Part shown: piece after piece, positions 54,271-63,773 of the stretch
Layout of the letters: every line of letters begins with the position of its first letter
Numbering within the stretch: the first letter of the stretch is position 1
Source: Bacteroidales bacterium
GTDB taxonomy: Bacteria > Bacteroidota > Bacteroidia > Bacteroidales > Lentimicrobiaceae
Reading direction: 5' to 3'
DNA: 64,000 nt
NCBI GenBank assembly: GCA_016788045.1
Contig: JAEUTG010000002.1
Span: 1-64,000, forward strand
Notes under the pieces: model-generated
What the model was told of the DNA's origin: nothing
What the model saw: only the letters and a program-made list of their open reading frames with translations
The model's database searches: none
Program-made: the position numbers and the translations under genes

Positions 54271-55491
54271 ATGAAAACCATCATCGTTGTCTCATGGCGC
54301 AATGTCTGGCGTAACAAGCCGAGAAGCCTTACCATACTCATGGCGATTGCTGTGGGATTGTGGGGTGGAATTTTTGCAACATCCATTTCAGCAGGAATGA
54401 TGAAGCAGCGGTTTACCAGTTCCATCGAAACCCAGGTGTCGCATATTCAGGTTCATAACCCGCAGTTTCTGAAGGATGATAACATCCGGTACGGGATTAG
54501 CAGGGCAGATGAGATTGAACGTTTTCTGGCAAAGGATTCAGCAGTGAAGGCTTTCTCCTCAAGAACACTGGTCAGCGGAATGATTGCCACAGCTACCCAA
54601 TCCAAAGGTGTCAGGATTCTGGGAATAAACCCGGTTCAGGAAGCAGCCACAACCCGGCTATCGTCAACTATTATTGACGGGTATTACCTCTCAGCCGGCG
54701 GCCGGAATCCAATATTGATCGGGAAAAAACTGGCTGATAAGCTGAAACTGAAGACAGGATCGAGGATAATACTCACCTTTACGGATACAGAGGGAGAAAT
54801 AGTCAGTGCCTCTTTTCGGGTTCAGGGTATCATCCGTACCAACCACAGCATGCTGGATGAAACGCAGGTATATGTGAGGCAAAATGATCTTCAATCACTT
54901 ACAGGAGGTAGGGCTATTGTGAATGAAATTGCAGTGCTGCTGCACGATCTGGCTCAGGTCACTCCAATGGTTGAAGCCATCAGCGGGCAGTTTCCTGAAA
55001 ATGAAATCAGGTTCTGGGGGCAGTTGTCCCCTGATCTGCTTTACATGAATGAAATGGCAGGGGCTTCGCTGATGGTACTGCTCGTGATTATCATGCTGGC
55101 ACTGGCTTTCGGGTTGCTTAACACCATGTTGATGACCGTTTTCGAAAGAACCCGCGAACTCGGCATGCTGATGGCTGTCGGAATGAATAAAATAAGGGTA
55201 TTTGCCATGATTCTGCTGGAGACCACTTTTCTCACCATCACGGGAGCCCTGGCCGGCGGAATTCTATCAGGCGTCACCATTTATGTTACTTCCCGCAACG
55301 GCATTGATTTCTCGGGTGTGGGCGGAGATACCCTTTCCGATTATGGGATCAGTGCAATTGTTTATCCGGAGCTTTTCCCCGGATTCACAGGAAACATTGT
55401 GATACTGGTATTGATCACTTCGGTACTCTCAGCCTTGTACCCGGCTCTGAAAGCCTTGAAACTTAAACCTTCGGAAGCAATCCGGCAATAA
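54271..55491 (+). CDS. FtsX/MacB-type ABC transporter permease (second)
   Basis: The 406-residue paralogue of the preceding permease has the same plan: an N-terminal helix after VSWRNVWRNKPRS, a periplasmic domain and three C-terminal helices. TRELGMLMAVGM near residue 290 is the conserved cytoplasmic coupling region. Two distinct permeases plus one ATPase suggest a heterodimeric LolCE-like complex. It lies three bases after the first permease and 26 before the ATPase gene. Confidence 0.88.
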   Translation: MKTIIVVSWRNVWRNKPRSLTILMAIAVGLWGGIFATSISAGMMKQRFTSSIETQVSHIQVHNPQFLKDDNIRYGISRADEIERFLAKDSAVKAFSSRTLVSGMIATATQSKGVRILGINPVQEAATTRLSSTIIDGYYLSAGGRNPILIGKKLADKLKLKTGSRIILTFTDTEGEIVSASFRVQGIIRTNHSMLDETQVYVRQNDLQSLTGGRAIVNEIAVLLHDLAQVTPMVEAISGQFPENEIRFWGQLSPDLLYMNEMAGASLMVLLVIIMLALAFGLLNTMLMTVFERTRELGMLMAVGMNKIRVFAMILLETTFLTITGALAGGILSGVTIYVTSRNGIDFSGVGGDTLSDYGISAIVYPELFPGFTGNIVILVLITSVLSALYPALKALKLKPSEAIRQ

Positions 55492-55517
55492 ACAAACAGG
55501 TTACAAAACGCTGAACT

Positions 55518-56207
55518 ATGAACGTTATCCGTACTTTCGGGCTGTCTAAAACCTACAATCACCTTGTGGTTCCGGTTAATGCACTGGTGAATGTGAATCT
55601 GGAGATCGCAGAAGGAGAATTCACGGCCATCGTGGGGCCATCGGGGAGTGGAAAGACCACCCTGCTGAATATGCTGGGAGGGTTAGATCAGCCAACATCC
55701 GGTCAGATATTTATCGATGACACTGAAATTACCGGAATGAAAGAGAGCCGGCTGATCGATTTCAGGCTGCGCAACATCGGATTTGTTTTTCAGTCGTATA
55801 ACCTGATACCGGTGCTCACCGCCATCGAGATTGTTTCCTTCATTATGCTGCTGCAGAATTATCCGAAAGACAAGATGGAGAAGCGGGCCAGGGAATTGCT
55901 TGATCAGGTGGGATTGGCCGACAAGGCGGATGTTCGTCCGCAGAAACTCTCGGGCGGACAGCAGCAGCGGGTTGCCGTTGCCCGTGCGCTGGCGTCAAAT
56001 CCCCGTTTTGTGCTGGCTGATGAGCCTACCGCCAATCTGGATACCCAATCGGCTTTCAACCTGCTCGACATCATGCTCCGGCTGAACAGGGAAGAGAACA
56101 TCACCCTGCTGTTCTCCACCCACGATCAGCGGGTAATCGACCGGGCTCGGCGTGTAATCACCCTTGTGGATGGCAGCATTGTGGAAGATCAGCATTTTGA
56201 AAAGTGA
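55518..56207 (+). CDS. ABC transporter ATP-binding protein (LolD/MacB type)
   Basis: The 229-residue ATPase has Walker [10 protein letters not shown] near residue 40, the Q-loop in VFQSYNLIP, the signature [15 protein letters not shown] near 140, Walker [12 protein letters not shown] near 160 and the H-loop STHD near 200. The sequence belongs to the LolD/MacB/FtsE class that pairs with FtsX-type permeases. It powers the exporter encoded with it. Its stop overlaps the start of the next gene by one base (TGATG). Confidence 0.93.
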   Translation: MNVIRTFGLSKTYNHLVVPVNALVNVNLEIAEGEFTAIVGPSGSGKTTLLNMLGGLDQPTSGQIFIDDTEITGMKESRLIDFRLRNIGFVFQSYNLIPVLTAIEIVSFIMLLQNYPKDKMEKRARELLDQVGLADKADVRPQKLSGGQQQRVAVARALASNPRFVLADEPTANLDTQSAFNLLDIMLRLNREENITLLFSTHDQRVIDRARRVITLVDGSIVEDQHFEK

Positions 56208-57370
56208 TGAAAAGAAGCAACAGCCGGATTTCGCTTGCACTTACGCTCATAATTTTGTGTTCAACGCCGGTTTCTGCGCAGGATTCCGACTCAGTAAAAA
56301 TCTTTAGCTGCAGCGGTTACCTGAAGGATCTTCCCTACCTCAGCCTGATCAGGAACGGCACTGCTTCGTTTGATAACCTGACAACCTTCAGACTCAATGT
56401 TTCTGCCCGCATAAGCAGTTCTACACAGCTGCGTCTTGAGCTCAGAAACCGGGTGATGGCCGGACAAACCCAATGGGGATTGCTGGCCGGCGAACCTTCC
56501 TTCAGGAAAGGCAACAACTGGCTTGACCTGTCGGTAGCTGAAAAATTCGGCAACGATCACGGGCTGATCCATCTGATGGCCGACCGGTTTTATCTTGAGC
56601 ACAGCAGCGACAAATGGCAGTTCAGGGCCGGGCGTCAGCGTATTAACTGGGGGATCAACATGGTGAGCAATCCCAACGATCTTTTCAACACCTATTCGTT
56701 TTTCGATTTTGATTATCCCGAAAGGCCGGGTGCTGATGCTGTGAGGGTGCAGTATTTCGCTTCGGGAATGAGCCGTCTGGAAGCCGCTTTCGCACCGGCT
56801 GACCACGTTTCTGAATCCATTGGTGCACTGCTGTATGCCCTCAACTATAAAGGGTACGATCTCCAGTTTATTGCCGGCTATTACCGTAACCGCCTTACCC
56901 TGGGCAGTGGCTGGGCCGGCCATCTGGGTCCTGCCGGTTTCAAGGGCGAAATTTCCTGCTTCGGCAGTAATGATAAAGTCAGCAAAAATCATCTGGTTGC
57001 ATCGGTGTCTGCTGATTACATCACGAAAAAGGGTTTGTACCTGGTGCTGGAAGGTCTTTACAACGGAGGGTATCAATCGCCGGTGGAGGAGGGGGCTGCC
57101 CTGCTGCAATCCTTATCGGCTGACAACATCATGATTTCAATGTATGCAGTTACGGCGTCAGCCTCCTATGCGATATCGCCCATCATCAACGGAAGTATGG
57201 CAGTGATGATGTTGCCTGACACCGATGCCTGGTTTGTTTCACCTTCGCTGGTCTGGTCGGTCACTTCCACAGCAGACATCTCCCTGATATCGCAGCTTTA
57301 CGCCAGCAACTCCGGCAATGCTTCCATTCTCGCAGCAACCATTGCCGCCAGTTTACAGTGGTCGTTCTGA
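56207..57370 (+). CDS. Predicted outer-membrane beta-barrel protein (388 aa)
   Basis: The protein is 387-388 residues (a GTG at 56204 is also in frame). It has a signal peptide ending VSAQ near residue 25, alternating beta-strands and a terminal aromatic residue (LQWSF), all signs of an outer-membrane barrel. FRAGRQRINWGINMVSNPND near residue 143 and FDFDYPERPG near 168 are conserved in a barrel family related to DUF1302-like proteins. Encoded with the LolA-like protein and ABC exporter, it may receive the exported lipid at the outer membrane. Direct function is unknown. Confidence 0.75.
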   Translation: MKRSNSRISLALTLIILCSTPVSAQDSDSVKIFSCSGYLKDLPYLSLIRNGTASFDNLTTFRLNVSARISSSTQLRLELRNRVMAGQTQWGLLAGEPSFRKGNNWLDLSVAEKFGNDHGLIHLMADRFYLEHSSDKWQFRAGRQRINWGINMVSNPNDLFNTYSFFDFDYPERPGADAVRVQYFASGMSRLEAAFAPADHVSESIGALLYALNYKGYDLQFIAGYYRNRLTLGSGWAGHLGPAGFKGEISCFGSNDKVSKNHLVASVSADYITKKGLYLVLEGLYNGGYQSPVEEGAALLQSLSADNIMISMYAVTASASYAISPIINGSMAVMMLPDTDAWFVSPSLVWSVTSTADISLISQLYASNSGNASILAATIAASLQWSF

Positions 57371-57538
57371 ACCGTGGCACAAGAATGCTTCCTTTGGCTA
57401 AAGCGGCAGAAGTTTTTGATTTACTGAACAGCCTTCAGGTAGGTGAAGCTGCACTGAGACAGGTAATATATTGACTGTCAGCGTGGAAGTCGGTTCGAAT
57501 ACTTTCTTGAACTTTTTCAGGAAATTTTCTGAAAATCG

Positions 57539-57569
57539 TTGTACAAATAAAAATAATGTTCTATTTTTG
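57539..57569 (+). promoter_or_regulatory. rpsO promoter
   Basis: TTG (57539-57541) is followed after 20 bases by TATTTTTG (57562-57569), a match to the Bacteroidota -33/-7 consensus at the right spacing. The -7 element ends 32 bases before the rpsO ATG. Confidence 0.7.
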
Positions 57570-57601
57570 CAGCCCGTTACAAAAGAAATAAATTTTTTAC
57601 C

Positions 57602-57871
57602 ATGTATTTAACTTCAGAAGTAAAGTCAGAAATTTTCAGTACTTACGGCAAAAGTGCTCAGGATACCGGTTCCGCAGAAGGTCAGATTGCACTGTTTACC
57701 CACAGGATTCAGCACCTCACCGGCCACCTGAAAACCAACAGGAACGATCTTGTTACCGAACGTTCACTCGTACGTCTGGTAGGTAAGCGCAGAAGATTGC
57801 TCGATTACCTCAAGGAAAAAGACATTGAGCGTTACAGGGATGTAATCAAGAAACTGAACATCAGGAAGTAA
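57602..57871 (+). CDS. rpsO: 30S ribosomal protein S15
   Basis: The 89-residue protein matches S15 over its full length: TGSAEGQIALFTHRIQHLTGHL near residues 22-43 and LVRLVGKRRRLLDYL near 57-71, the rRNA-binding helices. S15 is an early binder of 16S rRNA in the central domain. It has its own promoter and terminator and precedes pnp, a gene pair kept in many bacteria. Confidence 0.97.
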   Translation: MYLTSEVKSEIFSTYGKSAQDTGSAEGQIALFTHRIQHLTGHLKTNRNDLVTERSLVRLVGKRRRLLDYLKEKDIERYRDVIKKLNIRK

Positions 57872-57890
57872 TTTCTGTTTATGATACATT

Positions 57891-57923
57891 AAAAAGAGGC
57901 AATTTACCGATTGCCTCTTTTTT
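57891..57923 (+). terminator. rpsO intrinsic terminator
   Basis: AAAAAGAGGCAAT and ATTGCCTCTTTTT form a 12-13 base stem with a short TTACCG loop and run into more T, 20 bases after the rpsO stop. Confidence 0.9.
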
Positions 57924-57979
57924 ATGCTGTTTGTTTTCAATTATTTCTTTGGGTTTCACATCCCTAACCAATTAAAGCT

Positions 57980-58001
57980 TAATTTTGCCCCGCTGAAGCG
58001 G
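57980..58001 (+). promoter_or_regulatory. pnp promoter element and leader hairpin
   Basis: TAATTTTG (57980-57987) is a perfect TAnnTTTG. Immediately downstream CCGC-TGAA-GCGG (57990-58001) forms a small hairpin at the start of the pnp leader. In E. coli, pnp is autoregulated through a leader stem; whether this does the same is unknown. Confidence 0.45.
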
Positions 58002-58044
58002 AAATCCCGCATCCGGCATAACTACCAATTTCACAATATTTTAT

Positions 58045-60174
58045 ATGCAAGGAATAGTAAAAACCTTTGACATCGGCGACGGAAGGTCCGTTTCCATCGA
58101 AACCGGCCGTCTGGCCAAGCAGGCCGATGGGTCTGTTGTTGTAAAAATGGGCGACACCATGCTTTTAGCTACCGTGGTTGCCAAAAAAGAAGCTGCAGAC
58201 AATGTAGATTTTATGCCGCTTACGGTTGAATACCGTGAAAAATATGCCTCTTCAGGGCGTTTCCCCGGAGGCTTTTTCAAACGCGAAGCCAGGCCTTCGG
58301 ATTACGAAGTGCTCATTTCACGTTTGGTTGACCGGGCCCTGCGTCCGCTCTTTCCCGATGATTTTCATGCTGAAACACAGGTACTCATCACCCTGATATC
58401 TTCCGATACCAATATCCTGCCCGATGCCCTGGCCTGCCTGGCTGCTTCATCGGCCCTTGCCGTTTCCGATATCCCGTTCAACGGCCCTATTTCAGAAGTC
58501 CGTGTAGCCCGTATCGACGGACAGTTTGTGGTTAATCCGCCAATGAGCGACGTTCCGCGCGCCGACATCGACATGATGGTGGCTGCCTCGATGGACAACA
58601 TCATGATGGTGGAAGGCGAAATGAAGGAAGTGTCGGAAGATGATATGATTCAGGCCCTTCAGATTGCTCACGATGCCATAAAAATTCAGTGTCAGGCTCA
58701 GATCGAACTGGCCGCTCAGGTTGAAAAAGCCAGTCCGAAGCGCACCTATTGCCATGAGAACAACGACGAAACCCTGAGGGCTGATGTAAAGGCTTTCTGT
58801 TACGACAAGATTGCAGCCATTGCCGGCAAAGCCACCGCCAAACATGAGCGCAGCGAGGCATTTGAAGCCGTTGTTAAAGAGTTTATTGCCACCCTCCCCG
58901 AAGAGGTAGCTGCTGAAAAAGCGCCTCTCATCAAACGTTATTTCCACGATGTGGAGAAGGAAGCCGTAAGGAATGTGATCCTGGATAAGCGCGTGAGGCT
59001 CGACGGCCGGCAGCTTGATCAGATCCGCCCGATCTGGGGTGAGGTTGATTACCTTCCAGCCGCTCATGGTTCTGCCATCTTCACCCGTGGCGAAACCCAG
59101 TCGCTTACCACGGTTACCCTTGGTTCGAAACTTGATGAACAGGTGATCGATGGCGCTGTAATTGAAGAAAAGGTTGATTTTATCCTCCATTATAATTTCC
59201 CGCCGTTTTCGACCGGTGAGGTGAAAAGAACCATGGGAACCAGCCGTCGCGAAATCGGACACGGTAACCTGGCCCTCAGGGCACTCAAAAACATGATTCC
59301 CGGCAACGACATCAACCCTTACACGGTTCGTGTGGTTTCCGATATCCTCGAATCTAACGGATCCTCATCCATGGCAACGGTATGCGCCGGAACCATGGCC
59401 CTGATGGATGCCGGGGTAAAACTCATCAAACCGGTCTCAGGAATTGCCATGGGCCTCATCAGCGACTCGAAAACCGGCCGTTTTGCCGTTCTGAGCGACA
59501 TCCTCGGCGACGAAGACCACCTGGGTGATATGGACTTCAAGGTTACCGGTACCCGCGATGGTATCACCGCCTGCCAGATGGACATCAAGGTTGACGGTTT
59601 ATCGTACGATGTGCTGGCACAGGCACTGGCACAGGCCAAAGCCGGCCGGTTGCACATCCTCGGCGAAATGGAGAAGGTAATCACGGTTCCGCGTGAAGAT
59701 TACAAACCGCATGTACCGCGTATTGTCAAGATCAACATCCCGAAAGAATTCATCGGTGCCGTGATCGGCCCGGGTGGAAAAGTAATCCAGGAGATGCAGC
59801 GTGAAACCGGCTCTACCATCGTGATCGAGGAAGTAGGCGAATTCGGGGTCATTGACATTGTTTCCAACAACAAGGCCTCCATCGATGCCGTGCTCGAGAA
59901 GATCAAACGCATTGTGGCCATTCCTGAAGTCGGAACCGTATACCATGGCGTGGTGAAGAACATCACCACCTTTGGCGCCTTTGTTGAGGTACTGCCCGGT
60001 AAAGACGGTCTGCTCCACATTTCGGAGATCGACTGGACCCGCCTCAAGGATGTGGAAAGTGCCCTCAAAGTCGGTGATGAGATTGATGTGAAACTCATTG
60101 AGATTGATCCGAAGACCGGAAAACTCAAGCTTTCGCGGAAAGTACTGCTTCCGAAACCGGAACAGGCAAAATAA
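58045..60174 (+). CDS. pnp: Polyribonucleotide nucleotidyltransferase
   Basis: The 709-residue PNPase has two RNase PH domains (about residues 10-220 and 310-540), with [11 protein letters not shown] and [19 protein letters not shown] binding RNA and phosphate. A KH domain follows (about 555-615, [19 protein letters not shown]), then an S1 domain (about 620-690, [20 protein letters not shown]). It degrades RNA 3' to 5' with phosphate. The length is standard and no truncation is seen. It is downstream of rpsO with its own -7 element. Confidence 0.97.
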   Translation: MQGIVKTFDIGDGRSVSIETGRLAKQADGSVVVKMGDTMLLATVVAKKEAADNVDFMPLTVEYREKYASSGRFPGGFFKREARPSDYEVLISRLVDRALRPLFPDDFHAETQVLITLISSDTNILPDALACLAASSALAVSDIPFNGPISEVRVARIDGQFVVNPPMSDVPRADIDMMVAASMDNIMMVEGEMKEVSEDDMIQALQIAHDAIKIQCQAQIELAAQVEKASPKRTYCHENNDETLRADVKAFCYDKIAAIAGKATAKHERSEAFEAVVKEFIATLPEEVAAEKAPLIKRYFHDVEKEAVRNVILDKRVRLDGRQLDQIRPIWGEVDYLPAAHGSAIFTRGETQSLTTVTLGSKLDEQVIDGAVIEEKVDFILHYNFPPFSTGEVKRTMGTSRREIGHGNLALRALKNMIPGNDINPYTVRVVSDILESNGSSSMATVCAGTMALMDAGVKLIKPVSGIAMGLISDSKTGRFAVLSDILGDEDHLGDMDFKVTGTRDGITACQMDIKVDGLSYDVLAQALAQAKAGRLHILGEMEKVITVPREDYKPHVPRIVKINIPKEFIGAVIGPGGKVIQEMQRETGSTIVIEEVGEFGVIDIVSNNKASIDAVLEKIKRIVAIPEVGTVYHGVVKNITTFGAFVEVLPGKDGLLHISEIDWTRLKDVESALKVGDEIDVKLIEIDPKTGKLKLSRKVLLPKPEQAK

Positions 60175-60243
60175 TCTGCTTTTTTGCAACCTTATTTTTA
60201 ATTTTTCGTAAAAGGGTTCACTGTAAAATTTTATTGGTAGAAA

Positions 60244-61107
60244 ATGAGGCAACTAAAAATTACGAAGCAGGTTACCAACCGCGAAACTGCATCGCTAGAT
60301 AAATATCTTCAGGAGATTGGTAAGGTCGAGCTGATTACAGCCGATGAGGAAGTGGCGCTGGCCCAGAAAATCAAACAGGGCGACCGCGCTGCACTGGAGA
60401 AACTCACCAAAGCCAACCTCAGGTTTGTGGTTTCTGTGTCGAAGCAATACCAGAATCAGGGATTAAGCCTCCCCGACCTGATCAACGAAGGCAATCTCGG
60501 GCTGATCAAGGCAGCGCAGCGTTTTGATGAAACCCGCGGGTTTAAATTTATCTCGTATGCCGTATGGTGGATCAGGCAGTCCATCCTTCAGGCTCTGGCT
60601 GAACAATCGCGTATTGTGAGGCTTCCGCTCAACAAAATCGGTTCCATCAACAAAATCAACAAGGCTTACGCCAAGCTGGAACAGGAATACGAGCGCGAGC
60701 CCAACTTCGACGAAATCGCCGGACTGCTTGAGATCAGTGAAAACGAGGTTAAGGAGTCGATGCGCAACTCAGGCCGCCATGTTTCGATGGATGCCCCGCT
60801 GGTGCAGGACGAAGACAACAACATGTACGATGTGCTGCGCAGCGACGACGGTCCAACGCCGGAAACTGAGCTGCTGTATGAATCGCTCCGCAAGGAAATT
60901 GAGCGGGCAGTATCAACCCTCACCCCACGTGAGGCCGATGTGATCCGGCTCTATTTCGGGCTGGGTGGAGAACACCCCCTTACCCTTGAAGAAATCGGCG
61001 AGCGCTTCGATCTTACCCGCGAACGGGTACGACAGATCAAGGAAAAAGCCATCCGGAGGCTGAAACACACCTCCAGAAGTAAAATTCTGAAAACGTACCT
61101 TGGATAA
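60244..61107 (+). CDS. rpoD: Primary sigma factor of Bacteroidota type
   Basis: The 287-residue sigma-70 factor lacks region 1.1. Region 1.2 begins near residue 17 ([10 protein letters not shown]), region 2 includes [17 protein letters not shown] and the -10-binding [15 protein letters not shown], region 3 follows, and region 4 ends with [20 protein letters not shown] (helix-turn-helix). This short form is the housekeeping sigma factor of the phylum and reads the TTTG/TAnnTTTG promoters noted here. It ends in a canonical terminator. Its last 66 bases and terminator are duplicated 360 bases downstream. Confidence 0.96.
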   Translation: MRQLKITKQVTNRETASLDKYLQEIGKVELITADEEVALAQKIKQGDRAALEKLTKANLRFVVSVSKQYQNQGLSLPDLINEGNLGLIKAAQRFDETRGFKFISYAVWWIRQSILQALAEQSRIVRLPLNKIGSINKINKAYAKLEQEYEREPNFDEIAGLLEISENEVKESMRNSGRHVSMDAPLVQDEDNNMYDVLRSDDGPTPETELLYESLRKEIERAVSTLTPREADVIRLYFGLGGEHPLTLEEIGERFDLTRERVRQIKEKAIRRLKHTSRSKILKTYLG

Positions 61108-61112
61108 AAATT

Positions 61113-61142
61113 AAGAGCGGACTGATCTCCGCTCTTTTTTTT
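61113..61142 (+). terminator. rpoD intrinsic terminator
   Basis: AAGAGCGGA (61113-61121) and TCCGCTCTT (61128-61136) form a 9-base stem with a 6-base loop, followed by T8 in total. Confidence 0.92.
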
Positions 61143-61400
61143 GGCTGCATTCCATTCCCCCCGGCTTCAGCCGGGGGTAAAGAACAACCCGCAACTTACA
61201 AGGGCTTCAGCCCAAAAGGCTGCGAATGACCGGATGAAGCCTGGCAACCGGGACAAGGCGGCATTCGATGATCTGCCAGGATCAGGCTTTTCTCAGCTTT
61301 TCGGCTGAAGCCGGACAGGGCGAGGCGTTGGGAGTACCCCGGCCTGAAACCCGGGGTATCAGAAGGCAGGGTGCCCAGTGTAACAGTTGCCACGGAATCA
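61142..61400. repeat. Cluster of REP-like palindromes
   Basis: At least four GC-rich palindromes built on a GGCTTCAGCC core are present: CCCCCGGC-TTCA-GCCGGGGG (61158-61177), GGGC-TTCA-GCCC (61202-61213), CGGC-TGAA-GCCG (about 61304-61315) and CCCCGG ... CCGGGG (about 61341-61360). The first two and last two have opposite loop orientation, as in paired REP/BIME elements. No gene is seen here, although short reading frames pass through. Confidence 0.6.
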
Positions 61401-61500
61401 GGAGAAAGCCATCCGGAGGCTGAAACACACCTCCGGAAGTAAAATTCTGAAAACGTACCTTGGATAAGAATTAAGAGCGGACTAATCTCCGCTCTTTTTT
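61401..61500. repeat. Duplicated rpoD tail and terminator
   Basis: These 100 bases repeat 61041-61140 (last rpoD codons, stop and terminator) with four substitutions. The distance is exactly 360 bases. Sequence diverges on the 3' side, so this is one flank of an insertion or an incomplete tandem duplication around the REP cluster. The copied coding part lacks a start and is not a gene. Confidence 0.9.
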
Positions 61501-61747
61501 TGTTGAGATTGCCATAGGGTTTTGTTTTCAGTAATTTTTCTGTTTGTTGTTTATGCAGATTTGCAATCTGAATGCAGATTTACATAGAATAACAGGCAAA
61601 TAGCAATTAATTCTTTCCGGGCCCTGTTGAAATTTTCATTTGTGTTATAAAATAGTATGCACTACCAATGCACACTATCTTTAGGTAGTATCCCTTTTTG
61701 TGTGTAATAAATGCGAAGATAAATCAACAAAAAGAGTACTGGTGAAT
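61501..61747. other. Intergenic region, AT-rich
   Basis: This gap before the immunity relic shows no gene. It contains short direct repeats (GCAGATTT twice near 61555-61580) and a weak inverted pair, ACTACC ... GGTAGT, near 61663-61698. Nothing else is recognised. Confidence 0.4.
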
Positions 61748-61831
61748 GAACCCTTGCATTTATTTAAAACAAAGGAGAAATATGTGTTTAAAATCGGCTC
61801 GGCATTGAACCTTCCTGCTAGCAAAAATTAA
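61748..61831 (+). pseudogene. 3' relic of an Rhs-associated immunity-like gene
   Basis: This in-frame stretch ends at TAA 61829-61831. It encodes EPLHLFKTKEKYVFKIGSA and then LNLP, which closely matches the last 24 residues of the intact gene at 63393-63767 (DTLYLFKSNEKFVFKIGSA, then LNLP). No start or N-terminal half is present. It therefore looks like the remnant of an older immunity gene left when a new Rhs tip and immunity pair recombined in. Confidence 0.75.
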
Positions 61832-61932
61832 ATTGATGTGGGGCATGGATATGAAAAAAGTTCATTTCTGCCAATACCGAAATTATTATCTTTGAACAAA
61901 AGACAGACACCATCACCTACATTACCACCCCC

Positions 61933-63390
61933 GTGGGCCTTACGGCCATTGTTGTTGTCTCATCGAATACATCAGGCAAGGAGTGGTATTGGGTGTTTAC
62001 CGATCATTTAGGAAGCATTACAACTCTGGTTCGCAACAGCGATGGGTACAAAGTGGAGATGAGCTATGATGCGTGGGGTAACAGAAGAGACCCCGCAACC
62101 TGGGAAAATTATAATGGTACCCTGATATCCATTATTACTGACAGGGGTTATACTGGCCACGAACATTTGCATGAGTTCACATTGATCAATATGAACGGCC
62201 GTATGTACGACCCGCAAACTGCGCGTTTTCTTTCGCCCGATGTGGTTGTTTCCGACCCTGCTAATCCGGCCAGCTATAATCCGTATGCCTATGTACTCAA
62301 CAATCCGCTCAGATATACCGATCCATCAGGTTATGAGCCTTTTACCATTGCTGCCGGAGTCATTGCGGCTTTTATACTCTACGGCTCTCATGCAAAGCAG
62401 AATGCTAATCCTGTCACCGGCAAGTGGGACTGGAATATTACAAACTGGTTTGGAAAGGATAAGCCCGGCCTGATGCTGGGGATTACCAACACATCTTTTA
62501 AACACTTCTTTTCCAATACCACGTTTTTCGTGAGTATGGATAATACCAACGGGGCCGGCATCACCCTTGGTTACCACACCAGATACCACTTTGGCGGTGG
62601 CAGTTCGCCACAAAATCTGTATTTTCCCAACGATAATATCGCGACTGCAGAGGCGGCAGCCGTAAACTCGATTGCCAGAGGCACAAATAGTTATTCTAAA
62701 ATAACTGCTGCAATTGATAACTATATGGATATACTTGCTGCAAATGTCATGCGTGCTTACGGTGGCAATTGGTTGCCCGGCATTGAGGTTGTGTGGAATG
62801 GCAAATATGGCAGTGGCAGTATTGTAGGTGGTGTTCCGGAATGGTGGAGTGGTGGTACTGCCGCAAATAGCGGGGGTAATAGTTGGTATAGTCCATATAA
62901 TTTACCAGGCTGGGCTAGATTAGGAATGGCAAGTAGTTTACCCGCTTTTGGACCAGCAGGAGCATTTATGCATTATCCTGATGCAATTTCAGTATCTGGA
63001 GGTGTTAAAATTATTACAGGAGTTGGAGGTTCTGACGTTGAAGGAGGATATATTTGGCTTCTAAATGGGCCTAATAAAGGAGCTGGAGCTCCAATGGCTG
63101 ATTTAGGTATGTTTGCAGGAGGGGTTCCCTCTGCATCCCTTGGAGCTACAGTGACTGAATATTACTATTTAAGTGGCGATTACAGTAATTTTGGTTTTGA
63201 TAATATTAGGGATGGACGATTTGCTGTTTATAGTTCTGTTGGTGAAGTACTCAATGTAGGGGGTGGTGCATCTATAATGGGAAATCGTGGAAGTGGTTAC
63301 GTTGTCGGTATAAGTTATACAATATCAGTTGGAGTTTCGGCATTGCCGATAAGTATTGATGGCAACTGGGGTCAAACTAAAATTTATTAA
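61933..63390 (+). CDS. 5'-truncated Rhs core with variable C-terminal tip
   Basis: The frame is open from 61855 without an ATG. The GTG at 61933 gives 485 residues, but the gene is evidently cut off at its 5' end. Residues about 20-50 hold the YD-repeat FTDHLGSITTL and MSYDAWGNRRDP. GRMYDPQTARFLSPD near 90 and NPYAYVLNNPLRYTDPSG near 118 end the Rhs core. From about residue 138 the sequence is a tip of unknown type, glycine-rich and increasingly AT-rich towards its end. Complete Rhs proteins are 1500 or more residues and deliver toxic tips. Here the delivery part is missing, so it is an orphan tip or a reservoir copy. The tip has no known toxin motif that I recognise. Confidence 0.8.
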   Translation: MGLTAIVVVSSNTSGKEWYWVFTDHLGSITTLVRNSDGYKVEMSYDAWGNRRDPATWENYNGTLISIITDRGYTGHEHLHEFTLINMNGRMYDPQTARFLSPDVVVSDPANPASYNPYAYVLNNPLRYTDPSGYEPFTIAAGVIAAFILYGSHAKQNANPVTGKWDWNITNWFGKDKPGLMLGITNTSFKHFFSNTTFFVSMDNTNGAGITLGYHTRYHFGGGSSPQNLYFPNDNIATAEAAAVNSIARGTNSYSKITAAIDNYMDILAANVMRAYGGNWLPGIEVVWNGKYGSGSIVGGVPEWWSGGTAANSGGNSWYSPYNLPGWARLGMASSLPAFGPAGAFMHYPDAISVSGGVKIITGVGGSDVEGGYIWLLNGPNKGAGAPMADLGMFAGGVPSASLGATVTEYYYLSGDYSNFGFDNIRDGRFAVYSSVGEVLNVGGGASIMGNRGSGYVVGISYTISVGVSALPISIDGNWGQTKIY

Positions 63391-63392
63391 TT

Positions 63393-63767
63393 ATGCTTAC
63401 GACTATAAAACCTAAATATTGGTATATATTTTCTGTTTCTTTTATTGTATTGTTATGTATTGCCTTACTGATTATAGAACAATACAAAAACAGAACATAT
63501 GAGTTTATAGAAAAAAACTCTGTTTTGGAAGGAAAAATTATTAAAATCAAACCAAGTCATGGTTCAAGTTATATTGAATTAAATTCCGGAAGAAAAGTGT
63601 TGATACCTCAATCCAAGAATTACAAATATTCGCCTCCGGGATTTAGTGAAATAGCATTGGTTGGAGACTCGATAACAAAGGGGTTTGATAATGACACCTT
63701 GTATTTATTTAAAAGCAATGAAAAATTTGTTTTTAAAATAGGTTCGGCATTAAATCTTCCTGATTAA
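63393..63767 (+). CDS. Immunity-like small membrane protein downstream of Rhs
   Basis: The 124-residue protein has one N-terminal transmembrane segment (about residues 12-28) and a soluble beta-rich domain with GKIIKIKPSHGSSYIELNSG and LVGDSITKGFDNDTLYLFK. It starts two bases after the Rhs stop, the normal position for an immunity gene. Similar small membrane proteins often follow Rhs genes in Bacteroidota. Base composition is strikingly AT-rich (one line, 63541-63600, is 28% G+C by hand count), in contrast to nearby housekeeping genes. Its last 24 residues recur in the relic at 61748-61831. Confidence 0.7.
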   Translation: MLTTIKPKYWYIFSVSFIVLLCIALLIIEQYKNRTYEFIEKNSVLEGKIIKIKPSHGSSYIELNSGRKVLIPQSKNYKYSPPGFSEIALVGDSITKGFDNDTLYLFKSNEKFVFKIGSALNLPD

Positions 63768-63773
63768 TAAAAT

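Noticed and set aside
57480..57510. tRNA-like GGTTCGAATAC upstream of rpsO
   Set aside because: Only the T-loop-like stretch is present; no acceptor or anticodon stem can be formed.
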